A DNA stretch of 64,000 nucleotides, from NCBI GenBank assembly GCA_016284295.1, contig JAEEOP010000006.1:114589-178588 (forward strand), written 5' to 3'. Shown in pieces: positions 16,302 through 24,168 of the stretch; position 1 is the stretch's first letter; the number at the start of each line of letters is the position of its first letter. The translations under genes and the position numbers were made by a program. This DNA is from Methanomassiliicoccaceae archaeon. Lineage in GTDB: Archaea; Thermoplasmatota; Thermoplasmata; Methanomassiliicoccales; Methanomethylophilaceae. The notes below the pieces were generated by a model. The model saw only the letters and a program-made list of their open reading frames with translations. It was not told where the DNA came from and ran no database searches.

Positions 16302-16922
16302 ATGTCTGTGGAGAACGAATACAAGTACACGCGCAGAGCGGATACCGATGCCTATGCCCTTATCGACCGCCTGGAATCGTTCCTAGTGGAGAACAATGTG
16401 CCGTTCAAAAGGAAATCCCGCGTCGCCGTGGATTCGTATTTCGACAGCGAGGACCTCGACCTTTTCAAGGCTGACTGCTGCCTCAGGCGCAAGGTGTCGT
16501 CCAAAGGGAAGATAAAGCTCACTGTGAAGAGGCCGATCTCCAAGGAGGACGGGCTGATGTCCAGGGAGGAGATCGAGGAGCAGTCGGACGGGAGCATCAG
16601 CGAGGTCCTGAGGTTCGGACGTCTCCATTTCCCGGACATAGAACTCGGGGAAGAACCCGTGCTCATAATCGAATGCGAGCGCATCGCCTTCGAGTATCTT
16701 GACGGCAGCGGACTGAAGCTGTCCTTCGACACTGTCGAATATGTGCGCCCGCAGGGCCCGGAGGGCTATTTCGAGATCGAGCTGGAATCCATGAATGACT
16801 GCGAGTGCAGGGATTTCGACAGCTTGGGGGTAGTCAGGTTCATCAGGGACGAGCTGGGATTCGAGCCGGCCACGGACAGCAAGTACAGAAGAGGCATGAC
16901 GACCTGCATCCATCAGGACTGA
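16302..16922 (+). CDS. CYTH domain protein (CyaB/triphosphate tunnel enzyme-like)
   Basis: 206 residues with the CYTH signature E-x-E-x-K at the N-terminus (VENEYKY) and alternating charged strands lining the tunnel: RKSRVAVDSYFDS, CCLRRKV, KIKLTVKRP, IIECERIAFEY, YFEIELES. CYTH enzymes act on triphosphorylated substrates such as thiamine triphosphate, inorganic triphosphate or ATP. The actual substrate cannot be read from sequence. A GGAGGTG-like site precedes ATG 16302. The 15-base gap to the regulator suggests co-transcription, but no functional link is evident. Confidence 0.82.
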   Translation: MSVENEYKYTRRADTDAYALIDRLESFLVENNVPFKRKSRVAVDSYFDSEDLDLFKADCCLRRKVSSKGKIKLTVKRPISKEDGLMSREEIEEQSDGSISEVLRFGRLHFPDIELGEEPVLIIECERIAFEYLDGSGLKLSFDTVEYVRPQGPEGYFEIELESMNDCECRDFDSLGVVRFIRDELGFEPATDSKYRRGMTTCIHQD

Positions 16923-16978
16923 CAACTCGACTGTCGTCTTTATCCATCTTACGCAATCGATTCTTAACATTGCTTTAT

Positions 16979-16995
16979 TTGGATATAACATCCAA
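16979..16995. promoter_or_regulatory. Metal-regulon operator, site 1 (ABC system A)
   Basis: TTGGAT-ATAAC-ATCCAA, a 17-bp dyad. It overlaps the AT-rich promoter core (CTTTATTTGGATATAA) 42 bases before the binding-protein start, so occupancy would block TATA recognition. The same dyad recurs at 37112, 37204 and 49767. Confidence 0.72.
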
Positions 16996-17036
16996 CTACC
17001 ATTATTAATGGGCATAATCTCGGCCGGCCGATAGCA

Positions 17037-18083
17037 ATGGCTCTATCCAAAAATGCAACAATCGGGATCGTCGTTGTCATCATTATCGTTGTCATCGCTG
17101 CGGCAGCAGTCCTCATGATGAACAACAATAACGGAGGCAACAACCCCGACCCCTATCCGGAATCGGGAGTGACGATCACAACATTCACAGACTATAACGG
17201 AAACACAGCGGACGTCCACTTCGACAAGGTCCCCGAGCGTGTGGTGGCAGGATGCAACACCGCCCTGAACCTTCTCCTCTACCTCGGACTCGGCGACAAG
17301 ATCGTAGGAGTGTACTACGACGAAGAGGACGTCTGGGACGAGGTCAAGGACGAATACGACAAGCTCGTCAAGAGGATCGGAGAGAAGGACAAGGATGGTT
17401 CCAAGCACCTCAGCGGAAACATCCAGAAGGACGTTCTCCTCAGCTGGCAGCCCGACCTCGTCATCGGATGGGTCTCTTGGAACGACAACGGTCTCGGAAC
17501 CGAGAAGTTCTGGAACGACAACGGATGCAACGTCATGTCCTTCAACACCATGACCAGCAACCAGTACAGGACCGTCCAGCTCATGAAGGTCGACTACGAC
17601 AACGTCGGAAAGATCTTCAACATCTCCGACAAGACCACCAAGATCTACAACGACCTCATCGACGTCATCAACGACATCACGATGAAGATGAAGGGCAGGG
17701 ACACCCTGTACTACGCCCTCGTCGACGGTGCCGTCAACACCGAGAAGGGAACCGTCTGGGTCTACAACAACAAGAACTTCATCGCCACCGTCCTCAACGG
17801 AATGGGCCTGACCAACGCCTTCCCCGACGGAGGTACCATCTCCCTCGCCAAGGTGTACGAGGCCATCGGAACCACCAACATTGATCTCCTGTTCTTCGTC
17901 ACATACGGAGGAGTCACCTACGACAAGTCCCTGAAGAGCTGGCAGGACGATGCGGATCTGAGCAAGTGCGCTGCGATCAAGAACAAGCACACCCTTGAGA
18001 TGAAGCTGAGCTGTTCCTACGGAACCAGCCCCGAGCTCCTCACGGCGCTCCAGTCCATCTACGAGTACATCCAGAAGATGTGA
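17037..18083 (+). CDS. Metal-chelate ABC transporter substrate-binding protein, system A
   Basis: A 348-residue FepB/BtuF-type (PBP2_8-like) binding protein for iron-siderophore, haem or corrinoid uptake. Residues 7-28 form an uncleaved transmembrane anchor with no lipobox cysteine. A short Asn/Gly linker (NNNNGGNN) follows, then the ligand domain starting TITTFTDYNGNTADVHFDKVPERVV. Unlike the other three binding proteins in the window it carries no dockerin-like insert. It heads an operon with permease and ATPase and lies directly behind the TTGGAT-N5-ATCCAA operator. Codon choice is unusually biased toward AAC/GAC/AAG/CTC, suggesting high expression. The substrate is unproven; iron is favoured by regulation. 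Confidence 0.86.
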   Translation: MALSKNATIGIVVVIIIVVIAAAAVLMMNNNNGGNNPDPYPESGVTITTFTDYNGNTADVHFDKVPERVVAGCNTALNLLLYLGLGDKIVGVYYDEEDVWDEVKDEYDKLVKRIGEKDKDGSKHLSGNIQKDVLLSWQPDLVIGWVSWNDNGLGTEKFWNDNGCNVMSFNTMTSNQYRTVQLMKVDYDNVGKIFNISDKTTKIYNDLIDVINDITMKMKGRDTLYYALVDGAVNTEKGTVWVYNNKNFIATVLNGMGLTNAFPDGGTISLAKVYEAIGTTNIDLLFFVTYGGVTYDKSLKSWQDDADLSKCAAIKNKHTLEMKLSCSYGTSPELLTALQSIYEYIQKM

Positions 18084-18135
18084 TGAGGCTCCGAACGGGA
18101 TATCATGTTCCGCAAAACCCTTTCCCCTTCACCGA

Positions 18136-18160
18136 AGGCGGCTCCCTCAGGGGGTCGCCT
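18136..18160 (+). other. Intercistronic stem-loop between binding protein and permease
   Basis: An 11-bp stem (AGGCGGCTCCC with GGGGGTCGCCT, two G-U pairs) with a three-base loop, in the 80-base gap after the binding-protein stop. Such structures typically protect or terminate part of the transcript, so the binding protein is made in excess. The right arm contains the G-rich site before ATG 18164. Confidence 0.55.
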
Positions 18161-18163
18161 CCG

Positions 18164-19225
18164 ATGGAATTGGGAAAACTTACCACCGCCGGGCTCTGCA
18201 TAGTCCTGACGATCGTTATGATAGTCGTCATGTGCGCTTCGGTATTCATCGGCGCCGTGGACATACCTTTCGAGACCGTCATCAGGATAATGGTCTACAA
18301 GATCTTCGGAATTGGAGATGTCTCGGACATCCCCACCTACATGATCTCCATCGTGTGGAGGCTGTACGCCCCGAGGGCCGTGCTCGGACTCATAGTCGGT
18401 GTCGGACTCGCCCTTGCCGGCGTCGTAATGCAGGCGATGGTCCAGAACCCGCTGGCGGACCCGTACATCCTGGGAATCTCCTCCGGAGCATCCCTGGGAG
18501 CCACGTTCGCCATCCTCATGGGGGCCACCGTCCTCGGCGGAACGATGTTCGCCTCCTTCGGTGTCGAAGCGTGCGCGTTCATCGGAGCGATCGGGACGTC
18601 CACACTGGTGTTCATCCTCTCGTCCATAGGAGGGAAGATGACGACCACGAAGCTCATCCTTTCCGGAGTCATCATATCCTCCCTGTGCGGGGCGTTCTCG
18701 AACCTCATAGTGTATCTGGAACCGGATGCGGAGGGGATGAGGTCCCTGTCGTTCTGGCTGATGGGTTCATTGTCGACCATAGACTACAACTCCGTGACGC
18801 AGTGCGGTATCGCGGTGCTCATCGGAGTGGTGTTCTTCGCGACGCAGATGCGCAACCTCAACGCGATGATGCTGGGCGACTCCACGGCCACCACGCTGGG
18901 AGTGGACCTCTCCAAGCTGAGGAAGGTGTACATCATAATCACATCGCTGATCATCGCGATAATCGTCTGCAAGTGCGGTATCATCGGTTTCGTCGGACTC
19001 ATCATCCCGCACCTGACGCGCGGACTGGTCGGCACCAACCATTGGAAGCTCTTGCCGGTGGCGATCCTCATTGGAGCGATATTCATGCTCTCGGCTGATA
19101 TCGTCGCACGCACGCTGGCGGCATCCGAGATCCCCATAGGAATCATCACATCCCTGTGCGGAGCACCGGTGTTCGCATATATCATGCTGAAGAGGTCCTA
19201 CGGTTTCGGAGGTGCTAGCGAATGA
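18164..19225 (+). CDS. FecCD-family ABC transporter permease, system A
   Basis: 353-residue polytopic membrane protein with the BtuC/FecCD fold. About ten hydrophobic segments, the RLYAPRAVLGLIVG segment, the NPLADPYILGISSGASLGA motif typical of the family, and the coupling-helix region GIIGFVGLIIPHLTR. I start at ATG 18164, which gives normal length. A longer form from 18083 adds 27 residues through the stem-loop and is unlikely. The stop overlaps the start of the ATPase gene (ATGATGA). Forms the channel dimer for the chelate delivered by the upstream binding protein. Confidence 0.88.
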   Translation: MELGKLTTAGLCIVLTIVMIVVMCASVFIGAVDIPFETVIRIMVYKIFGIGDVSDIPTYMISIVWRLYAPRAVLGLIVGVGLALAGVVMQAMVQNPLADPYILGISSGASLGATFAILMGATVLGGTMFASFGVEACAFIGAIGTSTLVFILSSIGGKMTTTKLILSGVIISSLCGAFSNLIVYLEPDAEGMRSLSFWLMGSLSTIDYNSVTQCGIAVLIGVVFFATQMRNLNAMMLGDSTATTLGVDLSKLRKVYIIITSLIIAIIVCKCGIIGFVGLIIPHLTRGLVGTNHWKLLPVAILIGAIFMLSADIVARTLAASEIPIGIITSLCGAPVFAYIMLKRSYGFGGASE

Positions 19226-20010
19226 TGAGCATCAGGACCGAGGACCTGAACATCTCGGTGCCGAAGAAGAGGATCGTCGAAGGCGCATCCATACATGTGG
19301 ACGACGGAGAGTTCGTCGGACTCCTGGGGCCCAACGGCTCCGGCAAATCCACGATGCTGAAGACCATCTACCGCACCATGAAGCGCGAGAGCGGGGACAT
19401 ATGGCTGGACGACAAGCCGCTGGACTCGATAACGCTGAAGGACAGCGCGCTGATGCTGTCTGTGGTCACCCAGCACAACTACTACAACTTCGACTTCAAG
19501 GTCGAGGAGGTCGTCTCCATGGGAAGGACCCCTCACAAGAAGCCGATGGAGATGGACAATGCCGAGGACAGGAAGATAGTCCACGACTGCCTCGAGAAGG
19601 TCAACATGCTGGACTTCAAGGACAGGAACTTCTCCTCCCTCTCGGGAGGGGAGCAACAGAGGATCATCCTCGCCAGGGCCCTGGCCCAGTCCACCCCTTG
19701 CCTCATCCTGGATGAGCCGACGAACCATCTGGACATCAAGTATCAGCTGGAGGTCCTGGACATCGTGAAATCCCTGGGATGCACCACACTCTGTGCCCTG
19801 CATGACCTGAACCTCGCCGCCCAGTACTGCGACCGCATATACATCCTCGATCACGGACATGTGGTGAGGGAGGGCACGCCGCAGGAGGTCATCACCGAGG
19901 AGATGATCATGGAGATCTACGGGACGAAGGCATCCGTCGACATCCATCCCAAGACCGGGATGATGAACATCGTCTACTTCCCGGCCCACTACGCCAAGAA
20001 GATGGAGTGA
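19222..20010 (+). CDS. FecE-type ABC transporter ATPase, system A
   Basis: A 262-residue nucleotide-binding subunit. Walker A GPNGSGKST at about 35, Q-loop VVTQHN, signature LSGGEQQR, Walker B LILDEP with D-loop NHLD, and H-loop ALHDLNLA. Its signature (LSGGE) and sequence differ from the other three ATPases in the window, which all carry LSAGQ. System A is therefore a separate lineage. It overlaps the permease gene by four bases and is followed by a strong hairpin. Confidence 0.92.
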   Translation: MMSIRTEDLNISVPKKRIVEGASIHVDDGEFVGLLGPNGSGKSTMLKTIYRTMKRESGDIWLDDKPLDSITLKDSALMLSVVTQHNYYNFDFKVEEVVSMGRTPHKKPMEMDNAEDRKIVHDCLEKVNMLDFKDRNFSSLSGGEQQRIILARALAQSTPCLILDEPTNHLDIKYQLEVLDIVKSLGCTTLCALHDLNLAAQYCDRIYILDHGHVVREGTPQEVITEEMIMEIYGTKASVDIHPKTGMMNIVYFPAHYAKKME

Positions 20011-20032
20011 CTCCATCAAACCATATTCTATG

Positions 20033-20061
20033 CATCGGGGAGGAACGGCAACTCCCCGATG
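20033..20061 (+). terminator. Hairpin terminator after ABC system A
   Basis: A perfect 10-bp stem (CATCGGGGAG / CTCCCCGATG) with a 9-base loop, 23 bases past the ATPase stop. A similar but imperfect hairpin (CATCGGAGGG...CTCCCCGAT) recurs at about 20497-20523 before the DUF1015 gene. The stretch 20062-20272 holds no gene. A 30-codon minus-strand open segment (about 20025-20125) could be a remnant of a lost gene's end. Confidence 0.55.
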
Positions 20062-20272
20062 ATGACCTTCCCGCATAACTTCAGTCCGGCCCTGGTAAGA
20101 TGGTTCTTGATCGCCTTCTCCCGCTGCCATGGATCTCAGAGAACTTCCAAATCATCAGTACAGTGGTATCTGATTATCAGGACCTTTCACTGTTCGTTAT
20201 CAAAAGTGGCAATTCAGACGAATCCTTGAGTTGCAAAAGCGGCATTACTTAAATACAGACCAGAGCTGACAG

Positions 20273-20434
20273 ATGGTGATGGAACTCAGAAGGAAGGTGT
20301 ACGACGAACTGTTGGAATGGAAATCCACAGCTGACGGACGCTCCTCTGCGATGGTCGTCCATTCCAAGGACCTGCGCATCGACGGACCCGTAACCTACGT
20401 CCCGATCTACATGATGCAGTTCATCGATCTGTGA
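20273..20434 (+). pseudogene. Collapsed AAA ATPase gene (N- and C-terminal ends joined)
   Basis: A 53-codon frame. The first 25 residues (LRRKVYDELLEWKSTADGRSA) look like the N-terminus of the archaeal/bacterial AAA-DUF4143 ATPases just before their Walker A motif. The remainder (VVHSKDLRIDGPVTYVPIYM) resembles the extreme C-terminus of the same family. The roughly 350-400 residues between, including all ATPase motifs, are missing. A TATA-like ACTTAAATA sits about 20 bases upstream, so it may still be transcribed. I read it as an in-frame internal deletion relic. A genuine mini-protein cannot be excluded. Family assignment is from memory of these ends. Confidence 0.5.
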
Positions 20435-20582
20435 CATGCCGCTCCATCCCATCCTGTGTAAAAAGATGCGACAGACATCAAACCCCAGATATATGCATCG
20501 GAGGGACTTAACGTACTCCCCGATTGCGGCCCTCTGACGAATGCACATATATGAGCACGGCATCTTCGTCCCAGGTGCAAAG

Positions 20583-21770
20583 ATGGTAACATTTCTTCCA
20601 TTCGCCGGATACAGACCGAATCTCAGCAACGGAGAGCACGAGGTAGACCGCATATCCCCGCCATACGATGTGATCGGCGACGAATACCTCAAGGAGCTCC
20701 AGTCCCACCCCCACAACGTGACCAACCTGACGCTGAAGCAGGATGCGGACAAGAGATACCACTCGGCGAGGAAGGAGCTGGATTCCTGGATAGAGTCCGG
20801 AGCGCTCAAGCAGGACGAGGAATCCTTCTACATCTACGAGCAGACCTTCGACGACAAGGGCACGCAGCGCGTGCGCACAGGGATCGTCGGCATCCTGAAG
20901 ACGGAGAAGTACGAGGACGGGAACATCATCCCCCACGAGGAGACGTTCTCCAAGGTCAAGGCCGACCGTCTGAACCTCCTCAGGGACATGGAAGCGCACC
21001 TTGAATCCATCTTCGGCATATTCGAGGGGCTCACCCCCGAGCTCAACAAGAAGATCTCGGACAACGCCAGGCTGGTCTACCTGTTCAAGGACCAGGCGGG
21101 CGTGGAGCACAAATACTACAAGCTGTCCGACAAGGACATCTGCAGGGAGATCAGCGAGCAGCTGAAGGACCAGAAGATGCTCATCGCCGATGGGCACCAC
21201 AGGTACGAGACCGCCCTCAACTACTCGCTGGAGAACCCCGGCAACGAGAAGAAGTCCTTCGTCCTCGCGACCCTGGTCGCATCCGACAACGAAGGGCTTG
21301 TCATCTGGCCCACCCACAGGATGGTCGACACCGAGAACATCTCGGAGAAGAACGCGATCAAGGGCATCTCATCGGCATTGACCACTCATGAGGTCACCAG
21401 GGAGGAGATGGAATCCGGTCTGAAGGACCACATGATGGGGCTGATGTTCAAGTCCGGCAAATGCTTCCTGGCCGATTACGATTCCGGCGACGACCCCATG
21501 TGGAAGCTCGACACGTATGTGGCGCAGGAGAAGATCCTGAAAGGTGTTTACAAATCGGACGAGGGCAAGGCCACCGTCTCCTACGACGCGGAGTACGACT
21601 CCGTAAAGAAGCAGATGGAGGAGAAGAAGCACGACCTCTCCATCATCCTCAACGACCCCAGCCTCCAGACGATCTGGGATCTGTCCATGATCGGAAAGAG
21701 GATGCCGAAGAAGACAACGTTCTTCTTCCCCAAGATCTGGTCAGGATTCGTCTTCTACCTCATGAGATGA
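20583..21770 (+). CDS. DUF1015 family protein
   Basis: 395 residues of the conserved DUF1015 family, found across archaea and bacteria and of unestablished biochemical role (often annotated SpoU-adjacent or HTH-like without proof). Family landmarks: FLPFAGYRPN at the start, RISPPYDVI, YIYEQTF, the central IADGHHRYETAL motif and VLATLVASDNEGLVIWPTHR. Start ATG 20583 matches the usual N-terminus; the upstream ATG 20541 would add 14 residues in the leader. An AGATATATGC TATA-like element lies near 20487. It overlaps the convergent winged-helix gene by 30 bases. Confidence 0.85.
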   Translation: MVTFLPFAGYRPNLSNGEHEVDRISPPYDVIGDEYLKELQSHPHNVTNLTLKQDADKRYHSARKELDSWIESGALKQDEESFYIYEQTFDDKGTQRVRTGIVGILKTEKYEDGNIIPHEETFSKVKADRLNLLRDMEAHLESIFGIFEGLTPELNKKISDNARLVYLFKDQAGVEHKYYKLSDKDICREISEQLKDQKMLIADGHHRYETALNYSLENPGNEKKSFVLATLVASDNEGLVIWPTHRMVDTENISEKNAIKGISSALTTHEVTREEMESGLKDHMMGLMFKSGKCFLADYDSGDDPMWKLDTYVAQEKILKGVYKSDEGKATVSYDAEYDSVKKQMEEKKHDLSIILNDPSLQTIWDLSMIGKRMPKKTTFFFPKIWSGFVFYLMR

Positions 21771-22277
21771 TCCGGAGGGGCCATCCCCCTCCACTTCATC
21801 CTCGAATTCTTCTGGATCCGTTTCCATTATCTCTAAGACAGCCTTGAAGTGCTTCGCAATCGCCTTGCCCTTGGGCGTGATCGCTATGATGTTCATATTC
21901 GTCCTGGGCGTGCGATACATCTCGACGATCCCGGCATCCCTCAGGGCATCCAGCTTCCTGGGCATCCCCTCGTTCCTGGCGACATCGTTGTAGATGTCCG
22001 TCTTGACCACGGGCGACATCTTGTCCAAGTATAGGATGAGCCTGATCATGTACTTGCCTTCCAGGACGTCCGTGGGGGCCTTCCTGTCGGTCTTCATCAT
22101 ATGGTGCTTGTCCGTCAGGACCTTCTGCACATCCTCGGGCAGATCCTCGAAGATTTTCACATCGCTCTTGCGGGCCTTCTGAGGCTTCCCCTCGAAGCTT
22201 GAGATGGCCTGCCTTCCAGGCCTCACATCGATCCTGTCCGGCTCGAGCTCTGGCGTATCTGCTGATTTCTTTTCCAT
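21741..22277 (-). CDS. Winged-helix DNA-binding protein
   Basis: A 178-residue hypothetical regulator. The first 75 residues are charged and probably disordered. Residues 75-150 look like a winged helix (MIRLILYLDKMSPVVKTDIYNDV, then PRKLDALRDAGIVEMYRTPRTNMNIIAITPKGKAIAKHFKAV). The tail is acidic (DPEEFEDEVEGDG). This is the pattern of small archaeal MarR/ArsR-like transcription regulators. No effector domain is seen. Its 3' end overlaps the DUF1015 gene. A TTTAAG element lies close upstream of ATG 22277. Confidence 0.65.
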   Translation of the reverse strand: MEKKSADTPELEPDRIDVRPGRQAISSFEGKPQKARKSDVKIFEDLPEDVQKVLTDKHHMMKTDRKAPTDVLEGKYMIRLILYLDKMSPVVKTDIYNDVARNEGMPRKLDALRDAGIVEMYRTPRTNMNIIAITPKGKAIAKHFKAVLEIMETDPEEFEDEVEGDGPSGSSHEVEDES

Positions 22278-22414
22278 GAAAAGAGTAGAACTTAAATCAG
22301 TTAAGAAATGTGGTCTACAGTCATAGTTTTGATTACATTATATGCGCAACATCACTAATGAATGTAGTTTCCTATATTGTGAAATATATACTTTTCTCAA
22401 ATTAAACACTTCAT
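22278..22414. promoter_or_regulatory. AT-rich intergenic region
   Basis: 137 bases, strongly AT-rich compared with the flanking genes. It serves as the promoter region of the winged-helix gene on the minus strand and as the 3' region of the membrane-protein gene. No repeat or gene seen. Confidence 0.35.
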
Positions 22415-23239
22415 TCAAGATGAATGTTCCACAAGGATGTCATACGCCGCAAAGGTGCTCTCATCAGAGGCCTGGTTGAACGCGTAGTACTTCCCATCCA
22501 CCGAGAAGAACACGCAGGGCTTGACCTTGGTGTACGATGCCAACGTGTATTTGCCGAATGCTGCGTTCTCAAAGGAACCGCTGCAGACCGTCGGCGTGCC
22601 GTACCCCCACTTGCGGAAACCCTTGTCGAAATTGGGATCGACCTCCAGGTCGGAGATGTCGTCATAATCGAACGTCAGATCCACCATTGGGGCCTGGATG
22701 CGGAACGTCTCCTCCCCGAACTCCACCGTGACGACCTCTGCCGTGTGCTCCGAGTTCACCAGATAGAACGTCGGTGCTATCGCAAGTATGGATACGACGG
22801 TGAATACGGCGATCTTCGTTCCCCTGCTCCTCTGCTTGAAGGGATGCGCCATCCCCTTCTCCTTCAGGGCCAATGTGACGATGAAGAGGGCCGTTCCGAC
22901 GAATATCAGGACCAATCCGACGATGATGTTGATCAACAGCAGGGCGATAGCGTACATCAGCACTACGGAACCGGCAGTGAACCAGATACCCCAGTACGAT
23001 ACCAGGTTCTTGGTCTGCTGCTCCGAGAGCTCGGACCAATCGATACCGTTGATGTTCTTGTAACCAGAACCCTCCAGATAGAAATATAGGCCCATCACCA
23101 GACATGTGTACCCGCATGTCATTATGACCACTGTCAGGATCATATCCGCAAATCCATCGGACAGACAGGCCTGGACGGCACAAACGACCGCGATAATGAT
23201 TATCGTCGCGATCGCATATTCCTTGAACGGAGAGTTCAT
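22415..23239 (-). CDS. DUF3784-like membrane protein
   Basis: 274 residues. There are two N-terminal hydrophobic segments, a short loop with KNINGIDWSELSEQQ, and two more segments (GIWFTAGSVVLMYAIALLLI.. and VGLVLIFVGTALFIVTLAL). This four-helix pattern is typical of DUF3784. A fifth helix (VVSILAIAPTFYLVN) follows, then a soluble C-terminal beta domain of about 100 residues (TVEFGEETFRIQAPMVDLTF..) resembling a bacterial PH-like domain. Function unknown. On the minus strand a TTTTTATATAAT box about 25 bases upstream suggests a near-leaderless transcript. Confidence 0.7.
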   Translation of the reverse strand: MNSPFKEYAIATIIIIAVVCAVQACLSDGFADMILTVVIMTCGYTCLVMGLYFYLEGSGYKNINGIDWSELSEQQTKNLVSYWGIWFTAGSVVLMYAIALLLINIIVGLVLIFVGTALFIVTLALKEKGMAHPFKQRSRGTKIAVFTVVSILAIAPTFYLVNSEHTAEVVTVEFGEETFRIQAPMVDLTFDYDDISDLEVDPNFDKGFRKWGYGTPTVCSGSFENAAFGKYTLASYTKVKPCVFFSVDGKYYAFNQASDESTFAAYDILVEHSS

Positions 23240-23277
23240 GGCAGGTGATGCGTATTTGATTATATAAAAAGAAGAAG

Positions 23278-23349
23278 AGCCGTTGGAGGGAATCGGACCC
23301 TCGACCTACGCCTTACCAAGGCGTCGCTATACCCCTTAGCCACAACGGC
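23278..23349 (-). tRNA. tRNA-Pro (TGG)
   Basis: Cloverleaf on the minus strand. Acceptor GCCGTTG pairs with CAACGGC and the discriminator is T. The anticodon stem ACGCC / GGCGT encloses the loop TTGGTAA, so the anticodon is TGG. The T stem is GAGGG / CCCTC. No intron, and CCA is not encoded. A TTTTATAATA box lies about 28 bases upstream of the 5' end. Confidence 0.95.
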
Positions 23350-23479
23350 ATGTGTATTTGCGGTTAAGTGTGAACTCTATTATAAAACTTACCTTCAATC
23401 GCAATCGAGGCTGGCTGGCATAGGCCAACATCGCCACGGATGAGGATTGGACGCACCCCTTGGCATCCCTGCCAGAAAC

Positions 23480-23506
23480 GGCCTTTGCCTTGACAACGCA
23501 AAGGCC
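23480..23506. terminator. Hairpin between tRNA-Pro and the PRTase-like gene
   Basis: A perfect 9-bp stem (GGCCTTTGC / GCAAAGGCC) with a 9-base loop, 27 bases beyond the PRTase-like gene's stop (minus strand). The rest of 23386-23532 shows no gene. Confidence 0.5.
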
Positions 23507-23532
23507 ACTTCTGATTAGGGCCGTTCGAATCT

Positions 23533-23967
23533 TCAAAGAACTACCAGCGCCTCGAATGGATACTTTCTGAGGACCTTGTTCTTTCTGGCGCCGAACTCTG
23601 AGATTTCCGCCATGAAACCTAAGCGGACCACATTCACACTGCGATCCATAAGCGACTGCACGAAGGACCTTGCCCTCTCGCCACTGGTCAGGACATCCGC
23701 CACGACGATCACCCTGGTGCCCGCCGGCAGGTTCTCCGTGGTAATGGCATCGGCGGACAGCACCCCTTTGCGGAGCTTATATGCGAGTGCGCCCGATACG
23801 ACATTTGATGTTCCCCCGCAGCAGATTATCTTGTCGAATACCTCGCGATCGAACATGGCCAGGAAATCGTCGATGGATTCTGCGAACAGACCTGAATCAG
23901 CCAGCAACGATGATAGGTCGTACTTCCCGTCCGAAAACTTCACGCATCCACACAGATCTTCCGGCAT
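23533..23967 (-). CDS. Phosphoribosyltransferase-like protein (Apt-type fold)
   Basis: 144 residues with a type I PRTase-like core. The PRPP loop is recognisable as VIVVADVLTSGERA (hydrophobic-D-x-x-TSG), followed by NVVRLGFMAEISEFGARK, as in adenine phosphoribosyltransferases. An early ICCGGTSNVVSGALAYKLRK segment fits the pyrophosphate loop. The protein is shorter than Apt (about 175), so activity is uncertain. It sits four bases behind the CooT-like gene and is the last gene of a CooC-CooT cluster, an unusual partner for a nucleotide-salvage enzyme. ATG 23967 is chosen; ATG 23988 would overlap the upstream gene. Confidence 0.65.
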   Translation of the reverse strand: MPEDLCGCVKFSDGKYDLSSLLADSGLFAESIDDFLAMFDREVFDKIICCGGTSNVVSGALAYKLRKGVLSADAITTENLPAGTRVIVVADVLTSGERARSFVQSLMDRSVNVVRLGFMAEISEFGARKNKVLRKYPFEALVVL

Positions 23968-23971
23968 GGTA

Positions 23972-24166
23972 TCAGGCCCTCGTCTCAAGGACCATCTCGG
24001 CCATTATGGAATCCACGGTCAGGATATCCGCGTTCTCCACACGGTACGACTTGCCCGAACTGTCCAACATGGATATGTGGTCCCCTCTGATCTTCGATTT
24101 GATCACATTCCTTGCCACCACGTTGCTTTCCTCATGTCCATCCAGATATACTGTAAACTCACACAT
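23972..24166 (-). CDS. CooT-family nickel-binding protein
   Basis: A 64-residue small beta-barrel protein of the CooT family. It begins MCEFTVYLDG, with Cys2 in the position that ligates nickel in CooT dimers, and continues with alternating strands (VVARNVIKSKIRGDHISMLD, ADILTVDSIMAEMVL). CooT is proposed to hand nickel to CO dehydrogenase maturation. I choose ATG 24166, since it places Cys2 correctly and has GGTGA seven bases before it; ATG 24172 would add two residues. The gene overlaps or abuts its neighbours on both sides, so it is co-transcribed with the CooC-type ATPase. Confidence 0.8.
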   Translation of the reverse strand: MCEFTVYLDGHEESNVVARNVIKSKIRGDHISMLDSSGKSYRVENADILTVDSIMAEMVLETRA

Positions 24167-24168
24167 TC

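Noticed and set aside
18083..18163. N-terminal extension of the system A permease
   Set aside because: The extra 27 residues are encoded by a stem-loop region, are not hydrophobic or family-like, and the ATG at 18164 gives the normal FecCD length.
22278..22414. Origin-like AT-rich region
   Set aside because: Too short, without Orc1/Cdc6 gene or origin-recognition repeats nearby; better explained as promoter DNA.
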